From assembly GCA_019120315.1 (NCBI GenBank), contig DWVJ01000016.1:21467-85466 (forward strand): DNA of 64,000 nt. Reading direction: 5' to 3'. The notes below the pieces were generated by a model that saw only the letters and a program-made list of their open reading frames with translations, ran no database searches and was not told where the DNA came from. Shown in pieces: positions 27,726 through 36,616 of the stretch. Positions within the stretch are counted from its first letter, which is position 1; each line of letters starts with the position of its first letter. A program made the translations under genes and the position numbers. Source of the stretch: Candidatus Ruminococcus avistercoris. Its GTDB lineage: Bacteria; Bacillota; Clostridia; Lachnospirales; Lachnospiraceae.

Positions 27726-28808
27726 GTGAGTAGAGTGTATAATTTTTCAGCAGGTCCGGCCGTGCTGCCGGAGGAGGTATTAAAGGAAGCTCAGGCAGAA
27801 ATGCTGGATTACCGCGGGACGGGAATGTCCGTTATGGAGATGAGTCATCGCTCGAAAGCTTTTGATGAGATCATCGACCAGGCCGAAGCGGATCTGCGCA
27901 CACTGATGCAGATACCGGACAATTACAAAGTACTGTTCATGCAGGGCGGCGCATCTTTGCAGTTTGCCATGATCCCCATGAATCTGATGAAGCATGGAAA
28001 AGCGGATTACATCGTAACGGGACAGTGGGCAAAAAAAGCTTACCAGGAAGCCCAGAAGTACGGCACGGTGAACAAGATCGCCTCTTCTGAGGATAAGACC
28101 TTTTCCTATATTCCGGACTGCTCCGATCTGCCGATCAGCGAGGATGCGGACTATGTCTATATCTGTGAAAATAATACCATTTACGGTACGAAATTTAAAA
28201 CGTTGCCCAACACAAAAGGGAAAATCCTGGTTTCAGACGTTTCCTCCTGTTTCCTGTCCGAGCCGGTGGATGTGTCTAAATACGGCATCATTTACGGCGG
28301 TGTGCAGAAGAATATCGGACCGGCCGGTCTGGTGATTTCTGTGATCCGGGAGGATCTGATCACGGAGGATGTGCTGCCCGGCACACCGACCATGATGCAG
28401 TTTAAGACGTATGCGGATAACCGTTCCATGTACAATACGCCCAACTGCTATGGAATCTACATCTGCGGGAAAGTCTTCCAGTGGATCGTGAAAATGGGCG
28501 GCCTCGAAGCCATGAAGGAGCGCAATGAGAAAAAAGCGGCCATCCTGTATGATTTCCTGGATCAGAGCAGACTGTTTAAGGGGACTGTTGTGAAGGAAGA
28601 CCGGTCTTTGATGAATGTACCTTTTGTGACGGGAGACAAAGATCTGGACGCAAAATTTGTGGCCCAGGCCAAGGCCGCCGGCCTGGAAAATCTGAAAGGC
28701 CATCGGACCGTTGGCGGTATGCGCGCCAGCATTTATAATGCCATGCCTATCGAAGGCGTGGACAAACTGGTTGAATTTATGAAAAAATTTGAAGAGGAGA
28801 ATCTGTGA
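27726..28808 (+). CDS. serC: Phosphoserine aminotransferase
   Basis: A PLP enzyme that converts 3-phosphohydroxypyruvate to phosphoserine. The 360 residues start with VYNFSAGPAVLPEEVL. The PLP lysine region is YGGVQKNIGPAGLVIS near residue 195, and phosphate contacts are in VGGMRASIYNAM. It starts with GTG at 27726, nine bases after AGGAGG; the ATG at 27719 opens only a four-codon frame (ATGAAAAGTGAGTAG) and sits too close to the ribosome site. serA starts one base after its stop. Confidence 0.95.
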   Translation: MSRVYNFSAGPAVLPEEVLKEAQAEMLDYRGTGMSVMEMSHRSKAFDEIIDQAEADLRTLMQIPDNYKVLFMQGGASLQFAMIPMNLMKHGKADYIVTGQWAKKAYQEAQKYGTVNKIASSEDKTFSYIPDCSDLPISEDADYVYICENNTIYGTKFKTLPNTKGKILVSDVSSCFLSEPVDVSKYGIIYGGVQKNIGPAGLVISVIREDLITEDVLPGTPTMMQFKTYADNRSMYNTPNCYGIYICGKVFQWIVKMGGLEAMKERNEKKAAILYDFLDQSRLFKGTVVKEDRSLMNVPFVTGDKDLDAKFVAQAKAAGLENLKGHRTVGGMRASIYNAMPIEGVDKLVEFMKKFEEENL

Positions 28809-28809
28809 C

Positions 28810-29973
28810 ATGTATAAATATCATTGCCTGAATCCGATTTCACCGGTGGGATTGGAAAAATTCAGCAGCGAGTACCAGGAGACGGATAATATCCAGGAAG
28901 CAGATGTGGTGCTGGTTCGCAGCGCGGATATGAAATCCATGGATCTGCCGGAAAATCTGAAAGCCATCGGCCGGGCCGGAGCCGGCGTGAATAATATTCC
29001 GCTGGGCAAATGCTCCGATGAGGGAATCGTGGTGTTCAATACGCCTGGCGCCAACGCAAACGGCGTGAAGGAACTGGTAATCGCCGGAATGCTGCTGGCT
29101 TCCAGAGATATCGTGGGCGGTATCGAATGGGTGGAAAGCGAGCAGAATGTGGAAGATATCGGCAAACTGGCGGAGAAAAAGAAAAAACAGTTTGCCGGCC
29201 GGGAGATCAGCGGCAAGAAGCTGGGAATCATCGGTCTGGGCGCCATCGGCGTACTGGTTGCCAACGCGGCGACCCATCTGGGTATGGAGGTATACGGATA
29301 CGACCCCTACATTTCCGTGGAGGCGGCCTGGAATCTTTCCCGTACCATCAAACATATCAATGATTTGAGTATTATTTATAAAGAATGCGATTATATCACC
29401 ATCCATGTGCCCCTCACCGATGAAACCAGGGGGATGATCAATGCCGAGGCCATCAGCCAGATGAAAGAAGACGTGGTGCTTTTGAATTTTGCCAGAGATC
29501 TTCTGGTGGATGAAAAAGCTCTGGTGGAAGCATTGGAAAACGGAAGGGTGAGAAAGTATGTGACAGATTTTGCCAATCCGGTGGTGGCCGGCGCCAAAAA
29601 TACGCTGGTAACACCCCATCTGGGAGCATCCACAGAAGAGGCGGAAGACAACTGTGCGAAGATGGCAGTCAAAGAACTGAGAAATTTCCTGGAAAACGGA
29701 AATATTAAAAATTCAGTAAACTATCCCAACTGCGATATGGGTACCTGCGTGACAGCGGGAAGGATCGCCATCAACCACAGAAATACCGTCAATATGATCA
29801 GCAGCTTCAGCAAGGTGCTGGGCGACGCGGGAATCAATATCTCCGATATGACCAATAAGAGTAAAGGGAACTACGCCTATACGCTTCTGGATGTACAGAC
29901 GCGTCCCTATCAGGAAGTGATTGAAAAACTTGAAAAAATAGATGGCGTATTGCGTGTTCGTATTGTAAAATAA
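28810..29973 (+). CDS. serA: D-3-phosphoglycerate dehydrogenase
   Basis: The first step of serine synthesis, oxidising 3-phosphoglycerate with NAD. The 387 residues have the Rossmann motif LGIIGLGAIGVLVANAATHLG near residue 137, the catalytic Arg in LLNFARDLLVDEKAL, the Glu-His pair region with TPHLGASTEEAE, and a C-terminal ACT-like domain (about 320-387) that may give serine feedback. The start at 28810 has GAGGAG eleven bases upstream and fits the short N-terminus. Directly coupled to serC. Confidence 0.94.
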   Translation: MYKYHCLNPISPVGLEKFSSEYQETDNIQEADVVLVRSADMKSMDLPENLKAIGRAGAGVNNIPLGKCSDEGIVVFNTPGANANGVKELVIAGMLLASRDIVGGIEWVESEQNVEDIGKLAEKKKKQFAGREISGKKLGIIGLGAIGVLVANAATHLGMEVYGYDPYISVEAAWNLSRTIKHINDLSIIYKECDYITIHVPLTDETRGMINAEAISQMKEDVVLLNFARDLLVDEKALVEALENGRVRKYVTDFANPVVAGAKNTLVTPHLGASTEEAEDNCAKMAVKELRNFLENGNIKNSVNYPNCDMGTCVTAGRIAINHRNTVNMISSFSKVLGDAGINISDMTNKSKGNYAYTLLDVQTRPYQEVIEKLEKIDGVLRVRIVK

Positions 29974-29974
29974 A

Positions 29975-30015
29975 AGGGAGGGAGAATTTTAGCGATAAAA
30001 TTCTCCGCCCTTTTT
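29975..30015 (+). terminator. Terminator after serA
   Basis: GGAGAATTTT pairs with AAAATTCTCC, with an outer GGG/CCC and one bulge, followed by TTTTT. Confidence 0.85.
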
Positions 30016-30043
30016 CACTATCTGCGGATAGAAGGAGTTCAGG

Positions 30044-30163
30044 ATGAAGTGTATGAAAAAATATATGCGGCGTCTGAGGCTGCTCAGATCCGTGGTGCGA
30101 AACAAAAAGAGAATCATCCGGACTTTCAGGATGATTCTGAAATTAAGGAGAGGAAACAAATGA
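30044..30163 (+). CDS. Small, highly basic 39-residue protein
   Basis: An unannotated small ORF of 39 codons, ATG at 30044 and TGA at 30161-30163. GAAGGAG lies at 30031-30037, seven bases before the start, and the next gene starts one base after the stop. About 17 of 39 residues are Lys or Arg (for example MKCMKKYMRRLRLLRS), with none acidic. Its mRNA holds a perfect 10-bp hairpin (AGAATCATCC with GGATGATTCT, 30110-30138). It may be a real small RNA-binding or membrane-associated peptide, or a leader that couples translation to the DUF1015 gene. The family is not recognised. Confidence 0.55.
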   Translation: MKCMKKYMRRLRLLRSVVRNKKRIIRTFRMILKLRRGNK

Positions 30164-30164
30164 T

Positions 30165-31406
30165 ATGGCGACAGTGAGACCTTTTAGAGGAATTCGGCCG
30201 ACGGCTGATCTGGCACCGCGCATTGCGGCGCTGCCTTACGATGTATATAACAGAAAGGAAGCCTGCGAGGAGGTGGCCAGGGAACCTTACTCTTTCCTGA
30301 AAATCGACAGGGCGGAAACACAGTTTCCGGACAGCGTAGACACCTATGATCCCCGTGTCTATGAAAGGGCCAGAAAAACACTGGAAAAGATGTATAAGGC
30401 GGGAAATTTCGTGCAGGACCGCTGGAAAAGCTATTACCTGTATGAGCTGACCATGGACGGACGCAGCCAGACCGGTATCGTGGGGTGCGCTTCCATTGAC
30501 GACTATGACAGCGGTGTGATCCGCAAACATGAAAATACCCGTGAGGAGAAGGAACTGGACCGGATCCGCCATGTGGATGCCTGCGATGCACAGACAGGCC
30601 CTATTTTTCTTGCTTATCACCGGGACGAGACGCTGCGGGCGATCATAGAGGAGTGGAAGGACAAAAGTCCCAATTATGATTTCGTCAGCGATGACGGAAT
30701 CCGTCACCGGGTATGGACCATCGACGATGCGGGTACGGTGCAGAGAATCGCCTCCGCTTTTTCAAAAATCGAATGCCTGTATATTGCCGACGGGCATCAC
30801 CGCTGCGCCTCCGCAGTGAAGGTGGGAAAGATGCGCCGGGAGCAAAATCCAGGCTATACAGGCGACGAGGAATTCAATTATTTCCTCTCGGTTTTGTTTC
30901 AGGCGGATGAGTTGAAAATCTATGATTACAACAGAGTGGTCAAAGACCTGAACGGCCTGTCCCAAGAGGAGTTCCTGAAAAAGGTGGAGGAGAAATTCCA
31001 GGTGGAAAAGACCGGATCTGATCAGGTTCATCCCGGAAAAAAAGGAGAGTTCGGTATGGTTTTGCGGGACGGATGGTATCGTCTGCAGATCCGGGAAGAA
31101 TACCGCAGCGAGGATGCGGTGGACGGTCTGGATGTTTCTCTGCTGCAGGATCACTTGCTGGCGCCGGTGCTGGGAATCAAAAATCCAAAGACAGATACAA
31201 GAATTGATTTTGTGGGAGGGATCCGCGGTCTGTCGGAGCTGGAGCGCAGAGTGAGCAGCGACTGTGAGGCGGCGTTTGCCATGTATCCCACCTCTATAGA
31301 TGAGTTGTTTGCGGTGGCTGACGAACATCGGCTGATGCCGCCCAAATCGACCTGGTTTGAGCCCAAGCTAAGAAGCGGGCTGTTTATACATAAACTGTCA
31401 GAGTGA
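30165..31406 (+). CDS. DUF1015 family protein
   Basis: A 413-residue cytoplasmic protein of the DUF1015 family, which has no agreed function and in Clostridia is often next to serC/serA. Family features are the N-terminal ATVRPFRGIRPTADLAPRIAALPYDVY, the central HENTREEKELDRIRHVDA, and YIADGHHRCASAVKVGK near residue 207. It starts one base after the small basic ORF. The conserved neighbour relation to the serine genes suggests a role in serine or one-carbon metabolism, which is inference only. Confidence 0.88.
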   Translation: MATVRPFRGIRPTADLAPRIAALPYDVYNRKEACEEVAREPYSFLKIDRAETQFPDSVDTYDPRVYERARKTLEKMYKAGNFVQDRWKSYYLYELTMDGRSQTGIVGCASIDDYDSGVIRKHENTREEKELDRIRHVDACDAQTGPIFLAYHRDETLRAIIEEWKDKSPNYDFVSDDGIRHRVWTIDDAGTVQRIASAFSKIECLYIADGHHRCASAVKVGKMRREQNPGYTGDEEFNYFLSVLFQADELKIYDYNRVVKDLNGLSQEEFLKKVEEKFQVEKTGSDQVHPGKKGEFGMVLRDGWYRLQIREEYRSEDAVDGLDVSLLQDHLLAPVLGIKNPKTDTRIDFVGGIRGLSELERRVSSDCEAAFAMYPTSIDELFAVADEHRLMPPKSTWFEPKLRSGLFIHKLSE

Positions 31407-31433
31407 CGCTGACGGAAAAACGGGAGGATCTTT

Positions 31434-33635
31434 ATGGCAGATAAACTATATGATTTGATGGATTGGGCAGGAATAGAGGCGATTGTGTATTCGGAGGAGG
31501 ACCATCCCCGCAGGATTCTGGGGCCGCGCCTGGTAAAAGGCGGCGTGCTGATCCAGTGCTTTTTCCCGGGGCGGGAAAAGGTGATGGTGAAAACACTTAA
31601 GGATCAGAAAAAGTATCCGATGACCATGGAGGATGAAGCCGGATTTTTCGCCGTTCTGCTTGCGGGGAAAGAGATCCCTGATTACGTGTTTGTGGTGCAG
31701 GAAGAGGGAAAATATAAAGAATATAAAGATCCTTATCGCTTTCCGGGCAGAATCACAAAGGAAGACGAAGTGCAGTTTGCCCATGGGATCGGATATCATA
31801 TTTATGAAAAGCTGGGAGCCCATCCGGTGCGCTCCGGCCACACCAACGGCGTACATTTCGCCGTCTGGGCGCCCAATGCGCTGCGGGTCAGCGTGGCAGG
31901 CGATTTCAACAACTGGGATGGAAGGATGCACCCCATGGAAAAGCATGAGGAATCCGGTATCTTTGAACTTTTCATACCCCAGGTGAAGCCTGGGGATATT
32001 TATAAGTATGAAATCAAGCTGCGGGACGGGCTGACCTATCTGAAGGCAGATCCCTTTGCCAACGCCGCCCAGCTGCGGCCCGACACGGCTTCTGTGGTGG
32101 CGAATTTAAAGCGTTACCGCTGGCAGGACAGGGAGTGGATGCGCGCCAGGAAAAACGTGCAAAAAGAAGACCGGCCGATGTATATTTATGAGGTGCACCT
32201 GGGGTCATTTTGCCGGCCGCAGGACGACAGGCCTTTTTGCAATTATCGGGAGATTGCGGTGAAGCTGGCGGAGTATGTCAAAGAGATGGGATATACCCAT
32301 GTGGAATTGATGCCCGTGATGGAACATCCCTTGGATGAATCCTGGGGATATCAGGTAACGGGATACTACGCGCCCACCAGCCGTTACGGCACGCCGGAGG
32401 ACTTTATGGCCTTTGTGGATCATATGCATCGGGAAGGCATCGGTGTGATTCTGGACTGGGTGCCGGCTCATTTCCCGAAAGATGATTTCGGGCTGTCTTC
32501 CTTTGACGGGACCGGGCTGTTTGAACATCAGGATCCGCGCCAGGGCATACACCCCCACTGGGGGACTAAGATTTTCAATTACGGGCGTCCACAGGTCAGC
32601 AATTTTCTCATCGCCAACGCCATGTTCTGGGCGGACAAGTATCATGTGGACGGCATCCGCATGGATGCGGTGGCTTCCATGCTGTATCTGGACTACGGAA
32701 GACGGGATGGAGAATGGGTCGCCAATATTTACGGCGGAAATGAAAACCTGGAGGCGGTGGAATTTTTGAAACATCTGAATTCCATGATGAAAAAGATGTA
32801 TCCCGATGTTCTGATGATCGCCGAGGAGTCCACTGCCTGGCCCATGGTGACCGGAGATGTAAAAAAAGACGGACTTGGTTTTGATTATAAGTGGAATATG
32901 GGATGGATGAACGATTTTCTGGGATATCTGCAGTATGATCCCGTTTTCCGGGGCGCTCATCACAATGAGCTGACCTTCAGCATGATCTATGCTTACAGTG
33001 AAAAATTCCTGCTGAGTCTGTCTCACGACGAGTTTGTCCATGAGAAAGGTTCCATGATCCAAAAGATGCCGGGAGACGAAGAGCAGAAATACGCCAACAT
33101 GCGCGCCGCTCTCGCCTATATGATCAGCCATCCTGGGAAAAAGCTGCTGTTTATGGGACAGGATTTTGCCCAGGAACAGGAGTGGTCCGAAGCCAGAGGG
33201 CTGGACTGGGAGCTGCTGGAAGAGGAAAAGCATCATAAGTTCTGGCAGTTTATGAAAGACGCAGTCCATCTTTACAAATCCCAGCCGGCTCTTTATGAGC
33301 AGGATTTTGATCCGGAAGGATTTGAGTGGATCAACGCCATGGAATGGGAGAAGAATATCCTCTCCTTCCTGCGGACAGATAAAAAAGGGGAACATCAGCT
33401 GCTGATCGTCTGCAATTTCTCCGCGCTGCCTTATGAGGAGTATCGGGTGGGCGTGCCAAGAGCCGGGAAATATAAGGAAATATTCAACAGCGATGCGAAG
33501 ACGTACGGAGGAAGCGGTATGGTAAATCCCCGGGTGAAATCCTCCCGGACGGTGGAATGCGACGATCGGGAGCACTCAATCAAAATCAAGCTGGCTCCCT
33601 TAAGCGTATCAGTTTTTGAATATAGAAAAGGATAA
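31434..33635 (+). CDS. glgB: 1,4-alpha-glucan branching enzyme
   Basis: A GH13 enzyme that makes alpha-1,6 branches in glycogen. The 733 residues have a CBM48 module near 125-215 (NGVHFAVWAPNALRVSVAGDFNNWDGR) and a catalytic barrel with DGIRMDAVASMLYLDYGR (nucleophile Asp), the acid Glu in MIAEEST and the third Asp in LSHDEFVHEKGSM. A C-terminal beta domain ends it. No other glycogen genes are in the window. The mscS-like gene follows after three bases. Confidence 0.95.
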   Translation: MADKLYDLMDWAGIEAIVYSEEDHPRRILGPRLVKGGVLIQCFFPGREKVMVKTLKDQKKYPMTMEDEAGFFAVLLAGKEIPDYVFVVQEEGKYKEYKDPYRFPGRITKEDEVQFAHGIGYHIYEKLGAHPVRSGHTNGVHFAVWAPNALRVSVAGDFNNWDGRMHPMEKHEESGIFELFIPQVKPGDIYKYEIKLRDGLTYLKADPFANAAQLRPDTASVVANLKRYRWQDREWMRARKNVQKEDRPMYIYEVHLGSFCRPQDDRPFCNYREIAVKLAEYVKEMGYTHVELMPVMEHPLDESWGYQVTGYYAPTSRYGTPEDFMAFVDHMHREGIGVILDWVPAHFPKDDFGLSSFDGTGLFEHQDPRQGIHPHWGTKIFNYGRPQVSNFLIANAMFWADKYHVDGIRMDAVASMLYLDYGRRDGEWVANIYGGNENLEAVEFLKHLNSMMKKMYPDVLMIAEESTAWPMVTGDVKKDGLGFDYKWNMGWMNDFLGYLQYDPVFRGAHHNELTFSMIYAYSEKFLLSLSHDEFVHEKGSMIQKMPGDEEQKYANMRAALAYMISHPGKKLLFMGQDFAQEQEWSEARGLDWELLEEEKHHKFWQFMKDAVHLYKSQPALYEQDFDPEGFEWINAMEWEKNILSFLRTDKKGEHQLLIVCNFSALPYEEYRVGVPRAGKYKEIFNSDAKTYGGSGMVNPRVKSSRTVECDDREHSIKIKLAPLSVSVFEYRKG

Positions 33636-33638
33636 TTT

Positions 33639-34487
33639 ATGAAATATCTGGAAATGTTGAGAGAAAACACCCTTCCCATGGTGGGAACCTTCTGCCTGAA
33701 GGTAATTCTGGCCATCGTCATTTATCTGATCTGTTCCAGGGTGATCAAATGGCTGTGTACGATTCTGAGAAAATCCATGACGAAGGCCGGTGTTCCGGCG
33801 GAAGGCGTCAGCTTTATCAATTCCCTGGCCAAAGTGGGGCTGTATGCGCTTTTGATCTTTTCCATCGCCACGCAGTTTGGCGTACAGGCCACTTCGGTGG
33901 CGGCGCTTTTGGCTTCAGCCGGCGTCGGCGTCAGTCTTGCCCTGCAGGGCGGCCTGTCCAATCTGGCCGGCGGCGTGATTATCCTGATTTTCAAGCCCTT
34001 TACCGTGGGGGATTATATTATCGAGGACACAGGCAATCATGAGGGGACGGTACAGAAGATAGAGATGTATTACACCACCTTGCTGACCATGGACAATCAG
34101 CGGGTGATGGTGCCGAACGCCACCCTCACCAACAATATCATCACCAATGTGACGGCGATGGATCAGCGAAAGCTGGATATCAAAGTGGGGATTTCCTATG
34201 ATTCTGATCTGAAGCGGGCCAAAGAAATTCTGATGGGTCTGATCGAGCAGGAGGAGCGGATTGCCAAAGACAATGAGATCCAGGTGTTCGTGGATGCGCT
34301 GGCGGACAGCTGCGTGCGGCTGGGGCTGCGTGCCTGGGTAAAAACTGAGCATTACTGGGATGTGCGATGGAAATTGAATGAGGAGATCAAAACTTCCTTT
34401 GAGGCGGCGGGGATCCGGATTCCCTATCCTCAGATGGAAATTCATGTGAAAAAAGAAGGAAAAGACGGAAAAAAGAGCGGGAGATGA
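33639..34487 (+). CDS. MscS-type mechanosensitive channel
   Basis: A small-conductance mechanosensitive channel family protein of 282 residues. It has three membrane segments (about 17-36, 62-80, 87-115). The third is the glycine/alanine-rich pore helix LLASAGVGVSLALQGGLSNLAGG, followed by FKPFTVGDYI and a cytoplasmic beta domain. It acts as a safety valve during osmotic down-shock. It sits between glgB and an aminotransferase with gaps of 3 and 7 bases, so it is part of the operon. Confidence 0.92.
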   Translation: MKYLEMLRENTLPMVGTFCLKVILAIVIYLICSRVIKWLCTILRKSMTKAGVPAEGVSFINSLAKVGLYALLIFSIATQFGVQATSVAALLASAGVGVSLALQGGLSNLAGGVIILIFKPFTVGDYIIEDTGNHEGTVQKIEMYYTTLLTMDNQRVMVPNATLTNNIITNVTAMDQRKLDIKVGISYDSDLKRAKEILMGLIEQEERIAKDNEIQVFVDALADSCVRLGLRAWVKTEHYWDVRWKLNEEIKTSFEAAGIRIPYPQMEIHVKKEGKDGKKSGR

Positions 34488-34494
34488 CGAAACG

Positions 34495-35700
34495 ATGAGA
34501 GCAAAAATATACGAGGATATGCTGAATGCAAAATCAGTGATCCGGGAGACCTTTACTTATGGAGCACAGCGGGCGGCCCAAATCGGATATGAAAATGTTT
34601 TCGATTACAGCCTGGGGAACCCTTCGGTGCCCGTTCCGGATAAATTTACCAGAAAGATGATCGAACTGCTGGAGACGAAAAGTCCCATGGAACTGCATGG
34701 GTACAGTCCCACTTTGGGAAACCAGGCGGCAAGGGAAGCGGTTGCCGCTTCTCTTAAAAAACGGTTTCATCTGGATTACGCGGCGGATCATATTTTCATG
34801 ACCAGCGGAGCGGCTTCTTCCCTGGCGCATGCATTCCGCGCGGTGACCGTTCCGGGGGATACGATCCTTACCTTCGCGCCCTATTTTCCGGAGTATGGGC
34901 CTTATGTCAATCTGACGGGAGCCCATCTGAAGGTGGTTCCGGCGGATCTTGTATCTTTCCAGATAGACTTTCAACGGTTTGAGGAGATGGTGACGGAGGA
35001 TGTGACGGCGGTGCTGATCAATTCGCCCAATAATCCTTCCGGTGTGGTTTATACGGAGGAGACGCTGAAGACACTGGCGGAAATTCTGCGCAGAAAAGGG
35101 GAGCAGTACTGTCACGATATCTATGTGATTTCCGATGAACCTTACCGGGAGATCGTGTTTGACGGAAAAACTTCTCCCTACATGGCTTCCATCTACGAAA
35201 AAACTATCACCTGCTATTCCTTCAGCAAGTCCATCTCTCTTCCAGGAGAGCGGATTGGTTATCTGGCCGCTTCGCCCATGGATGAAGACGGAAAGAAAAT
35301 CGTGGATATGTGCGGACAGATTTCAAGGGGGATCGGACATAACTGTCCTTCTTCCATCATCCAGATGGCGGTGATCGATCTGCTGGAGGATACTTCCGAT
35401 CTGAGTGTTTATGAGACTAATATGAATCTTCTCTATGATAAGCTCACGGATCTGGGATTTTCCTGTGTAAGACCGGGGGGAACCTTCTATATGTTCCCCA
35501 AAGCGCTGGAGGAAGACGCCAATGCCTTCTGCATGAAGGCAAGAGAATATGATCTGCTGCTGGTGCCGGGCGATACCTTCGGCTGTCCCGGTTATTTCCG
35601 GATTTCTTACTGCGTGGAGACAGAAAAGGTAAAACGCTCTCTGCCGGCTTTTGAAAAACTGGCGCATGCTTACCAAAAATCCGTCGGGTATGAGATTTGA
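34495..35700 (+). CDS. PLP-dependent class I/II aminotransferase
   Basis: A fold-type I aminotransferase of 401 residues. The PLP lysine is in CYSFSKSISLPGERIGYLA near residue 243, with upstream INSPNNPSGVVYTEE near residue 180 and ISDEPYREIVFDG near residue 215. This is the AspC/AAT-like group; the amino-acid specificity cannot be read from sequence. It is the last gene of its operon, before a clear terminator. Confidence 0.9.
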   Translation: MRAKIYEDMLNAKSVIRETFTYGAQRAAQIGYENVFDYSLGNPSVPVPDKFTRKMIELLETKSPMELHGYSPTLGNQAAREAVAASLKKRFHLDYAADHIFMTSGAASSLAHAFRAVTVPGDTILTFAPYFPEYGPYVNLTGAHLKVVPADLVSFQIDFQRFEEMVTEDVTAVLINSPNNPSGVVYTEETLKTLAEILRRKGEQYCHDIYVISDEPYREIVFDGKTSPYMASIYEKTITCYSFSKSISLPGERIGYLAASPMDEDGKKIVDMCGQISRGIGHNCPSSIIQMAVIDLLEDTSDLSVYETNMNLLYDKLTDLGFSCVRPGGTFYMFPKALEEDANAFCMKAREYDLLLVPGDTFGCPGYFRISYCVETEKVKRSLPAFEKLAHAYQKSVGYEI

Positions 35701-35710
35701 CTGTCGTCAC

Positions 35711-35748
35711 AAAGGCATGGAACCGTTGTCTGGTACCATGCCTTTTTT
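35711..35748 (+). terminator. Terminator after the aminotransferase gene
   Basis: AAAGGCATGG-A-ACC pairs with GGT-A-CCATGCCTTT, one mismatch, followed by TTTT. Confidence 0.88.
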
Positions 35749-35762
35749 AGATACAGGAGTTA

Positions 35763-35791
35763 TTGACAACTAACTGTGATTAGCGTATACT
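35763..35791 (+). promoter_or_regulatory. Consensus promoter of the metal locus
   Basis: TTGACA (35763-35768), 17 bases, TATACT (35786-35791). The spacer contains CTAACTGTGATTAG, an imperfect dyad that could be the operator of the Fur-like protein encoded just downstream. Confidence 0.8.
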
Positions 35792-35825
35792 AACCTTGAA
35801 AACAAGTATTGGAGGCGGTCAGATC

Positions 35826-36107
35826 ATGAGTTGTGGAAGGAACTTTCAGAAAACAGAAGTTGAAAAAAGAGTCATCCTGGAAAAAATGCGGAAGAGGGGA
35901 TGCCGGATTACAAAGCAGAGAATGACCATACTGGATGTGATGCTGTCCCGGGAATGTTCCAGCTGTAAAGAAATCTGCTATTACGTTGCCAAAAAGGACA
36001 GCGGTATCGGACAGGCAACAGTCTACCGGATGTTAAATGTGCTGGAAGAGGAAGGAATCATCAGCCGCAGCAATATGTACCGTATCACTGCCGCGCAGGA
36101 GGGGTGA
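35826..36107 (+). CDS. Short Fur-family transcriptional regulator
   Basis: A 93-residue protein with the Fur winged-helix DNA-binding domain: GCRITKQRMTILDVML, then the recognition helix in GIGQATVYRMLNVLEEEGII. Usual Fur proteins are 130-150 residues with a C-terminal metal-binding dimerisation domain; that part is missing here, with a TGA right after NMYRITAAQEG. No remnant is obvious in the next 100 bases. It may be a naturally short regulator or a truncated one. The start at 35826 has GGAGGCGG eight bases upstream. It probably controls the metal ATPase locus downstream. Confidence 0.8.
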   Translation: MSCGRNFQKTEVEKRVILEKMRKRGCRITKQRMTILDVMLSRECSSCKEICYYVAKKDSGIGQATVYRMLNVLEEEGIISRSNMYRITAAQEG

Positions 36108-36220
36108 TAGTGATAAGATTTCTCAACAAGGCGGTTCTGCGTTGACGAAGGCTGCCGCAGGCAGTATGATGAATTCTGCAAATTAAAATAATTGCAAATA
36201 CGGCAAAGGAAGTGAGGTTT

Positions 36221-36301
36221 ATGAAACACCATAAGTTCTGGGCAGCTGCGGCTGCTTTCTGTTTTTTTATGGTCATGTATACCGGTTACAGGCACAAATA
36301 G
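36221..36301 (+). CDS. 26-residue membrane peptide of the metal locus
   Basis: A very short ORF, MKHHKFWAAAAAFCFFMVMY followed by TGYRHK. It is a single hydrophobic helix with His/Lys-rich ends (MKHHK and RHK). GGAAGTGAGG lies upstream, and the next gene's GGAGGT begins at its stop codon, so it is in a translated operon. Small proteins of this shape recur next to Fur-like and DUF6110-like genes in Lachnospiraceae as far as I recall (possibly DUF6219). It may be a regulatory subunit of the ATPase. Confidence 0.6.
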   Translation: MKHHKFWAAAAAFCFFMVMYTGYRHK

Positions 36302-36316
36302 GAGGTACATAGTAAA

Positions 36317-36616
36317 ATGATGAATATTGACTGGAAAAAAGTAGGATTGTTTGCAGGGGGAGTATTATTCGGAACGGCGGGCGTGAAAGTTCTGGCCAGC
36401 AAGGACGCCAAAAAAGCGTATGTCAGCTGCACCGCAGCAGCGCTTCGTGCCAGAGAGTCCGTGATGCAGACAGTTACCGCAGTACAGGAAAATGCGGAAG
36501 ACATACTGGCTGAAGCAAAGCAGATTAATGAAGACAGAGCTGCCCGGGAAGAGGACATCTGTGGGGATGACTGCGCAGACCGTGAAGAAGAGCAGGCTTC
36601 AGAAGGTACACGATGA
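36317..36616 (+). CDS. DUF6110-like protein
   Basis: A 99-residue protein with an N-terminal glycine-rich hydrophobic segment (KKVGLFAGGVLFGTAGVKVLAS), then a helical amphipathic stretch with AYVSCTAAALRARESVMQTVTAVQEN and an acidic C-terminus with two Cys and many Asp/Glu. It resembles the DUF6110 family found beside metal P-type ATPases; the function is unknown. Its stop overlaps the ATPase start (ATGA), so the two are coupled. Confidence 0.7.
   Translation: MMNIDWKKVGLFAGGVLFGTAGVKVLASKDAKKAYVSCTAAALRARESVMQTVTAVQENAEDILAEAKQINEDRAAREEDICGDDCADREEEQASEGTR

Noticed and set aside
27719..27733. Leader mini-ORF (MKSE) before serC.
   Set aside because: Its ATG is only two bases from AGGAGG, and the serC GTG at the proper distance explains that site. 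There is no sign of attenuation structure.
32205..33575. Antisense ORF of 456 codons opposite glgB.
   Set aside because: The sense strand encodes the complete GH13 enzyme with all catalytic residues. The antisense frame has no recognisable domain.
36108..36220. Remnant of the missing Fur C-terminal domain after the early stop.
   Set aside because: None of the three frames shows the usual Cys/His metal-binding pattern. A truncation by frameshift is therefore not demonstrated.
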